From Aptenodytes patagonicus (taxonomy: Eukaryota > Chordata > Aves > Sphenisciformes > Spheniscidae): 64,000 nt of DNA. Position 1 is the first letter of the stretch. Every line of letters begins with the position of its first letter. Shown here in pieces: positions 62,306 to 64,000 of the stretch. The position numbers were made by a program, and so were the translations under genes. The stretch covers positions 20,863,964 through 20,927,963 of the forward strand of contig NC_134958.1 in assembly GCF_965638725.1 (NCBI RefSeq), written 5' to 3'. The notes beneath the pieces were generated by a model. The model saw nothing but the letters and a program-made list of their open reading frames with translations, was not told where the DNA came from and did no database searches.

Positions 62306-62893
62306 AGAAGCGTGGCCAGCAGGTCGAGGGAGTAGATTCTCCCCCTCTACTCCGCTCTCATGAGACCCCACCTGGAGTGCTGCACCCAGCTCTGGGGCCT
62401 CCAGCATAAGAAGGACATGGAACTGTTAGAGCAGGTTCAGAGGAGGGCCACAGATATTTTCAGAGGGCTGGAACACCTATCCTAGGAAGAAAGGCTGAGA
62501 GAGTAGGGGTTGTTCAGCCTTGAGAAGAAAAAGCTCTGGAGAGACCATATTGCAGGCTTTCAATATATAAAGGGGGCTTATAAGAAAGATGGAGAAATAC
62601 TTTTTTCCAAGGCCTGCAATGACAGGACAAGGGGCAACGGTTTTAAACTGAAAGAGGGAAAGTTTAGATTGGACGTAAGGAAGAAATGTTTTACGATGAG
62701 GGTGGTGAGACACTGGAGCAGGTTTCCAGGAGAAGTTGTGGATGCCCCATCATTGGAAGTGTTCAAGGTCAAGTTGGACGGGTCTTTGAGCAAGTTGATC
62801 TAGTGAAAGATGTCCCTGCCCATGTCAGGTGCGTGGACTAGGTGATCTTTAAAGGTCCTTTGCAATCCAAACCATTCTATGACTCTATGCTAA
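62306..62893 (+). mobile_element. CR1 LINE, 3' end fragment
   Basis: It starts in the ORF2 C-terminus ('agaagcgtggccagcaggtcgaggga', 'gagaccccacctggagtgctgcacccagctctgggg') and ends in the tail 'ccattctatgactctatg'. It is close in sequence to the 3' part of the copy at 49.0-51.5 kb, so the two may belong to the same subfamily. Stops and indels make it inactive. Confidence 0.92.
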
Positions 62894-63294
62894 CGTGCTA
62901 ATGTTTGTGTTGAGCAGGGGGCTTTAGCCATGTTGGTCCATCTGCCCGGAGGTACAAAGGAGTCTGCGATGTGTGTGTGCTGCAGATGAGAAGAACCAGG
63001 TAATCACCAAAGGAAGGTCTTGAGAAAAAGTCACCAGGAACGTCAATGATCTGCACCTATGCTCAAGCAGAGGACTGCAGTAGAATCCCAGTCTCAGTTT
63101 TACAAGTTTTCTGATCTCAAAATGGCACCAAGGACTTGAAAATGTGACCTAAATGGGACTGAGATGGGATGTCTACATTAGCAGACACTCTGCAGTGATT
63201 CTTTGCAGTTGCCTGTAGAACTGCACCAAAGAACTGGGCGGGGCAGGGGGGGCCCTGGTTCCTGATGCCATTCCCATATATAATGTGCTGCTCC

Positions 63295-63771
63295 CTGTTA
63301 GTTCTGGCTAATGTCACATAAGAAAAAGCTACAATGTAAAGATGGCTTCACAGACCTGCACAACAGAACTTGACCAACAGTCACCTTGTCCGTACAAATG
63401 GGTCTGCTGTTAGAAGAACCCAGACCAAACCGTCTGAAAGTGGCAAAGTTGCAACCGAAGAGTGTAAACTCAGCTAATAAATATGCATTAAGCACAACTT
63501 GCATGGGGGGTTCTCATGTACAGATACTCAAAAGTGAATGGTAACAAGCGATATCATGGCCAAAGCCAACAGGTATGTAAATTGTAAAAATGAATATGTG
63601 AGTTCTTAAAATTGTATCTAAGGAATCGAGTGTAACACGAGGTCCTTCTCAGGCTGTCAGCCAAAAAATAAAAGGGGTTTTAGCTAGTGTGTACTGCTGC
63701 TGCCTTCCTTCTGGTAAGTGCACACAAACTAGAAGAGAAGAAAAATACAAGCAAATCCATTTTGCTAACTA
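63295..63771 (+). mobile_element. 5' LTR of an endogenous retrovirus (start approximate)
   Basis: The right end is placed at 63771 because a primer-binding-site-like TGG follows at 63774. AATAAA lies at 63667-63672, with the expected R/U5 spacing. The left end is a guess at a TGTTAG. The last bases read ACTA instead of the usual CA. Confidence 0.55.
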
Positions 63772-63773
63772 TG

Positions 63774-63791
63774 TGGTGACCCAGGTGGGAC
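63774..63791 (+). other. candidate retroviral primer-binding site
   Basis: The 18 bases TGGTGACCCAGGTGGGAC lie just after the LTR. The first nine would pair with the 3' end of tRNA-Trp, the primer used by avian alpharetroviruses. The rest diverges, so another tRNA or mutation is possible. Confidence 0.5.
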
Positions 63792-63920
63792 TCCACAGGT
63801 TTCTGATCTGGTGAGCATGGCTACCGCATACGACACAGTCAGTACTGGGTGAGTTCACCTGCTTGTCCTTGCAGGATCCGTATTCAGTGGGATGGTACTA
63901 AAACCAGGGCAGCATAAGTC

Positions 63921-64000
63921 ATGGGGGGTTCGATAGGTAAGGTCAAATGGGGTTCACCACTGGTGGAAATTCTGGAAAACTGGAAGAAAATTGACGGTAC
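63921..64000 (+). CDS. gag: start of retroviral gag (matrix), cut by window end
   Basis: The ATG follows a 129-bp leader and an in-frame stop (63915-63917). The protein begins Met-Gly-Gly-Ser, an N-terminal glycine signal for myristoylation. It continues with a 'PLVEILENW' stretch of the kind seen in gammaretrovirus-type matrix proteins (helix with a conserved Trp after a 'PL' pair). All 26 visible codons are open. The gene runs off the window, so whether the provirus is intact cannot be told here. Confidence 0.6.
   Translation, partial: MGGSIGKVKWGSPLVEILENWKKIDG

Noticed and set aside
1..64000. CRISPR array, prokaryotic operon or phage-type defence system
   Set aside because: The splice structure, LINEs, LTRs and tRNA show vertebrate nuclear DNA. 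No spaced direct-repeat array or prokaryotic gene order is present.

Overview
The window looks like bird nuclear DNA. The evidence is several CR1 LINE copies with the typical 3' end (repeats of the ATTCTRTG type), avian-type ERV LTRs, ancient MIR-like SINE relics and intron-containing vertebrate coding sequence. The LTR families resemble those I associate with non-galliform birds (Neoaves). That last point is inference, not proof.

Only one protein gene of the host can be supported: a complete T-cell receptor delta constant gene (TRDC) on the + strand, in three coding exons at 35067-35351, 36037-36099 and 36567-36682. All splice junctions are phase 1, the reading frame is unbroken, and the predicted constant region is 154 residues. 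It has an Ig-C1 domain, a short connecting peptide with one cysteine, and a transmembrane segment with the Arg and Lys used for CD3 assembly. I could not find a convincing J, D or V segment with a recombination signal in the 35 kb before it, nor any TRAJ in the 27 kb after it. The gene therefore looks isolated within this window. It may belong to a locus with distant segments, or be a second or relocated delta locus.

Layout. 1-35 kb: long, mostly single-copy non-coding DNA with one CR1 tail (2.05-2.44 kb), scattered MIR-like relics, a 21-bp minisatellite and a few microsatellites. 35.0-36.7 kb: TRDC, with candidate untranslated 3' exons and poly(A) signals to 37.85 kb. 39.8-43.4 kb: several decayed CR1 copies, one of them interrupted. 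44.39-44.94 kb: a solo LTR on the minus strand. 46.9-49.0 kb: an old minus-strand ERVL-like 3' end, broken by a younger plus-strand solo LTR with a perfect 5-bp target duplication. 49.0-51.5 kb: a long CR1 with an ORF1 esterase-like domain, an endonuclease domain and part of the reverse transcriptase. 51.5-55 kb: no gene seen. 55.05-57.28 kb: an inverted, fairly young CR1. 58.14-58.21 kb: a tRNA-Thr(CGT) gene. 58.7-60.1 kb: tandemly duplicated, LTR-like sequence. 61.7-61.9 kb: CA-rich microsatellite. 62.3-62.9 kb: another CR1 tail. 63.3-64.0 kb: an ERV LTR, a primer-binding-site-like stretch, a leader and the start of a gag gene that runs off the right edge.

Mobile-element load is strongly lopsided. 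The ~39 kb up to and just past TRDC is almost free of recognisable elements, while the last ~24 kb is dominated by them.
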